From an uncultured Olegusella sp. (lineage in GTDB: Bacteria; Actinomycetota; Coriobacteriia; Coriobacteriales; Atopobiaceae), in NCBI RefSeq assembly GCF_947253395.1, contig NZ_CAMXYY010000033.1, forward strand, positions 1 through 16,179: 16,179 bases of DNA. Direction: 5' to 3'. A program made the translations under genes and the position numbers. The notes beneath the pieces were generated by a model. It was not told the origin of the DNA. It ran no database searches and saw only the letters and a program-made list of their open reading frames with translations. This document shows, in pieces, positions 14,089 to 16,179 of this stretch; within the stretch, counting starts at the first letter, position 1, and the number at the start of each line of letters is the position of its first letter.

Positions 14089-15489
14089 ATGGCTGAGTAT
14101 ATTACTCTTGGATTGTTTGTCGTAATACTTTTAGTGACCCTCTCTTCAGGTGTTTCTCTTGTTATATCGCTCGCCATTGGTCTTATTATCTTTTTGGCAT
14201 ACGGCCTCTTTCGTGGCAACAGTCCCCGGGCACTTTTTGGCATGATCAAGCAGGGCATATCCAAGGTTCGTCCCGTACTTCTTCTCTTGCTCATCATTGG
14301 AGCCATTACCGCAAGTTGGCGTGCAGCAGGTACTATTCCAGCTATCGTCTGTCTGTCAACCCAAATTATTTCTCCGCAGCTTTGTTTGTTTGCAATTTTT
14401 TTGCTTTGCTCAGCAATGTCAACACTTATGGGTACTTCTTTTGGTGCAGCAGCAACAATGGGCGTCATCTGCATGACCATCGCTCGCGCCATGGGTATCA
14501 ATCCTATGTTTGCTGGTGGCGCAATTTTAGCTGGAGCCTACTGCGGCGACCGTTGGTCCCCCATGTCATCAAGCGCTTTTATCGTAGCAACCATCACTGA
14601 TACCGATATTTTTGACAATGTGAAGCGTATGCTACGCACTGGCATCGTTCCTTTTGTCGGCAGCTGTGCCCTCTACGTGCTCATAGGTATTTTTAGTGCA
14701 GGATCAGGTACGGTTCCCAATGTATCTGCCGCTTTTTCGTCAAGTTTTGATATGTCGCCTGTGGTCCTGCTTCCCGCTTTTGCCGTTATTGTACTTTCTG
14801 CTTTTAAGGTGCGCGTGCACATAACTATGCTGGTGAGTCTCGCATTGACGAGCCTTATCTGCGTCTTTGTCCAAGGTATCCCTGTAGAGGAGCTACCAGC
14901 ACTTTACTTTGGTGGCTTCCACTCAATGAATCCTGCTTTGGCACATATGGTTGATGGCGGCGGTATTCACACTATGCTCGAAATTATCGCAATCATCTCT
15001 ATTGCTGGCAGCTACGCAACCATCTTTGAAGGCACGGGGCTCATTTGCGGTATGCGCGGCATGATTCAAAAGATTTCCCAGCGCTATACGCCCTTTGTGA
15101 GTGTGCTTATTACTTCAGTACTGGCGGCCATCATTAGCTGTGAGCAAACTTTAGCAGTCATGCTAACCCAGCAGCTTTGCGATGATGTCGAAGGCGATGG
15201 CTCTGCTCTAGCCCTGGACCTAGAAAACAGCGCTGTTGTCATTACAGCACTCGTACCTTGGTCGATCACCTGCGCAGCTATTCTTTCTTTTGTAGATGCT
15301 CCCACCAGCTGCGTTGTGTGTGCCTTCTTGTTATATCTTATTCCGCTTTGGACGCTGCTACTGTCCTTTAAGTCTCGTAAAGATCCTAATTTTGTTGCCT
15401 CTGAGACGGGACGCTTACTGGGTCTTGCCGAACACGATGATGCCCGACGTGTCCGTGGCGCTATAGATGCCCTTCCTAAGGTCGCATAA
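14089..15489 (+). CDS. nhaC: Na+/H+ antiporter NhaC family (or organic-acid/H+ antiporter relative)
   Basis: A 466-residue polytopic membrane protein with about 11-12 hydrophobic segments. Family motifs are GTSFGAAATMG (115-125) and GAYCGDRWSPMSS (149-161), corresponding to the GTS and GDxxSP motifs of NhaC. A later SCEQTLAVML (about residue 350) is also family-like. It exchanges protons for sodium, or for organic acids as in MleN-type relatives; sequence alone does not decide. Start at ATG 14089 is chosen for AAGGGGA 8 nt upstream over a TTG at 14071. It is single and divergent from lysR. The C-terminus carries a charged cytosolic tail. Confidence 0.9.
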   Translation: MAEYITLGLFVVILLVTLSSGVSLVISLAIGLIIFLAYGLFRGNSPRALFGMIKQGISKVRPVLLLLLIIGAITASWRAAGTIPAIVCLSTQIISPQLCLFAIFLLCSAMSTLMGTSFGAAATMGVICMTIARAMGINPMFAGGAILAGAYCGDRWSPMSSSAFIVATITDTDIFDNVKRMLRTGIVPFVGSCALYVLIGIFSAGSGTVPNVSAAFSSSFDMSPVVLLPAFAVIVLSAFKVRVHITMLVSLALTSLICVFVQGIPVEELPALYFGGFHSMNPALAHMVDGGGIHTMLEIIAIISIAGSYATIFEGTGLICGMRGMIQKISQRYTPFVSVLITSVLAAIISCEQTLAVMLTQQLCDDVEGDGSALALDLENSAVVITALVPWSITCAAILSFVDAPTSCVVCAFLLYLIPLWTLLLSFKSRKDPNFVASETGRLLGLAEHDDARRVRGAIDALPKVA

Positions 15490-15660
15490 TCACAATATAT
15501 TTCACCACGTTTATGTCGCGCATTGCGCATCTTTTGTGCGCCTTTACACGCAAGGTCAAAAGCGTCCCCAAATCCCAGGACAAAGCTGGGTTCAAAAATT
15601 ACGGTGGTTAAGAGCTTGTAGCGTTTACTAAACCAGGTTCTAGGCCGGCGAGTATAAGGA
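15490..15660. other. Convergent gap between nhaC and PAP2 gene with weak hairpins
   Basis: Two weak stems are seen: GCGCA / TGCGC (15525-15541, 7-nt loop, followed by CCTTT) and CCCAG / CTGGG (15574-15590, 7-nt loop). Either could end transcription weakly. No repeat array like those in the other two convergent gaps is present. Confidence 0.35.
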
Positions 15661-16179
15661 CTATTCAGCTGGTTCGGGCAAGAAAAGCGGGCATACTACC
15701 TTGGTATACACCGCCAACCAAGCCATTGAGACGCAAAAACCAGCCAATACATCAGATGCATAGTGCACGCCCAAATAAATGCGGCTCACACCCACAGCAA
15801 GTACCACAAACGCAAGTGAGACTGACCACGCCCAACGCATGACACGATCTTTTTCGTAATGCCATACCAAATACGCAAGCAGACCATAGAATGCCATCGC
15901 CACCATAGAATGCCCCGATGGAAAACTATAACCGCTCTCCGCTACGAGACGAAAGCCCTCAGGGCGCGGGCGCTGTACCAGCTGTTTAAGCAAAACGTTA
16001 AGCAAAGAAGCGCCTGCCAAATTGAACAACATACACCGCCCCGGCTGCCGCCCTGGCGCAAAAGCAGCCGCAACAATCCATACCACCACCAACACGACAG
16101 GCATTGCTAAGTCGGTAATTGCCTGCATAATTGGCGTCAGTAAATCGCTCCGCAAATCCTCAACGATATAGTGGCTGTC
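15661..16179 (-). CDS. PAP2-superfamily membrane phosphatase (5' end cut by window edge)
   Basis: The frame is open to the right edge (it reads DSHYIVEDLRSDLLTP at the border), so the true start lies beyond the window; a TTG at 16155 is not a likely start. The 172 visible residues have about five membrane segments and the three PAP2 motifs: KQLVQRPRP (K-x6-RP), SFPSGHSM (PSGH) and SRIYLGVHYASD (SR-x5-H-x3-D). All catalytic residues are present. Such proteins dephosphorylate lipid phosphates at the membrane face, for example undecaprenyl pyrophosphate or phosphatidylglycerol phosphate; which one is not clear. It converges on nhaC. Confidence 0.9.
   Translation of the reverse strand, partial: DSHYIVEDLRSDLLTPIMQAITDLAMPVVLVVVWIVAAAFAPGRQPGRCMLFNLAGASLLNVLLKQLVQRPRPEGFRLVAESGYSFPSGHSMVAMAFYGLLAYLVWHYEKDRVMRWAWSVSLAFVVLAVGVSRIYLGVHYASDVLAGFCVSMAWLAVYTKVVCPLFLPEPAE

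Noticed and set aside
15549..15567. CGCAAGGTCAAAAGCGTCC in the third convergent gap resembles the array core CGCAGGTCAAATTTTCC
   Set aside because: Only the first half matches, with one inserted base, and no opposed 24-nt repeats flank it; a decayed element is possible but not supported.

Overview
The window looks like a piece of chromosome from an anaerobic actinobacterium, most likely class Coriobacteriia (Atopobium/Olsenella/Collinsella-like). The basis is mid-range base composition, AAGGAG/GGGGAG-type ribosome sites, a large peptide-uptake investment, an [FeFe] hydrogenase with ferredoxin-type domains, and the protein styles. The class is an inference; no rRNA or marker gene is present.

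Positions 1-7940 hold two divergent oligopeptide (Opp/Dpp-type) ABC importers. The left operon reads leftwards (oppB, then an oppC cut by the window edge). The right operon reads rightwards: oppB, oppC, a single-gene fusion of the two ATPases (oppD-oppF), a terminator, then a Tat-type lipoprotein oppA with its own strong terminator. The 431-bp gap between them holds a candidate promoter, a possible leaderless 17-codon leader peptide, and a structured 5' leader for the right operon.

Positions 8289-9987 hold secG (leftwards), a HAD phosphatase (rightwards) and an unrecognised 102-residue protein. Positions 10400-13893 form a leftward unit: lysR, a pseudouridine synthase, then a group-B-like [FeFe] hydrogenase. 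A NhaC-family antiporter lies divergent to lysR (14089-15489). A PAP2 phosphatase, cut by the right edge, reads back towards it.

The most unusual content is non-coding. Two convergent-gene gaps (7997-8266 and 10069-10300) each hold an array of 24-nt repeats (seven and six copies), arranged as two groups of opposite orientation around a central spacer. The two arrays use different repeat words. They share the 24-nt unit, a 24+7 = 31-bp spacing, the same polarity with four copies on one side, an inner half-motif GAAA-N2/3-GAAC facing the centre, and a near-identical 17-18-nt central core (GGAAAA..TTT.ACCTGCG). Both sit between inward-facing stem-loops or terminators, outside the neighbouring transcription units. 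I do not recognise this element; it is the best candidate for something undescribed here.
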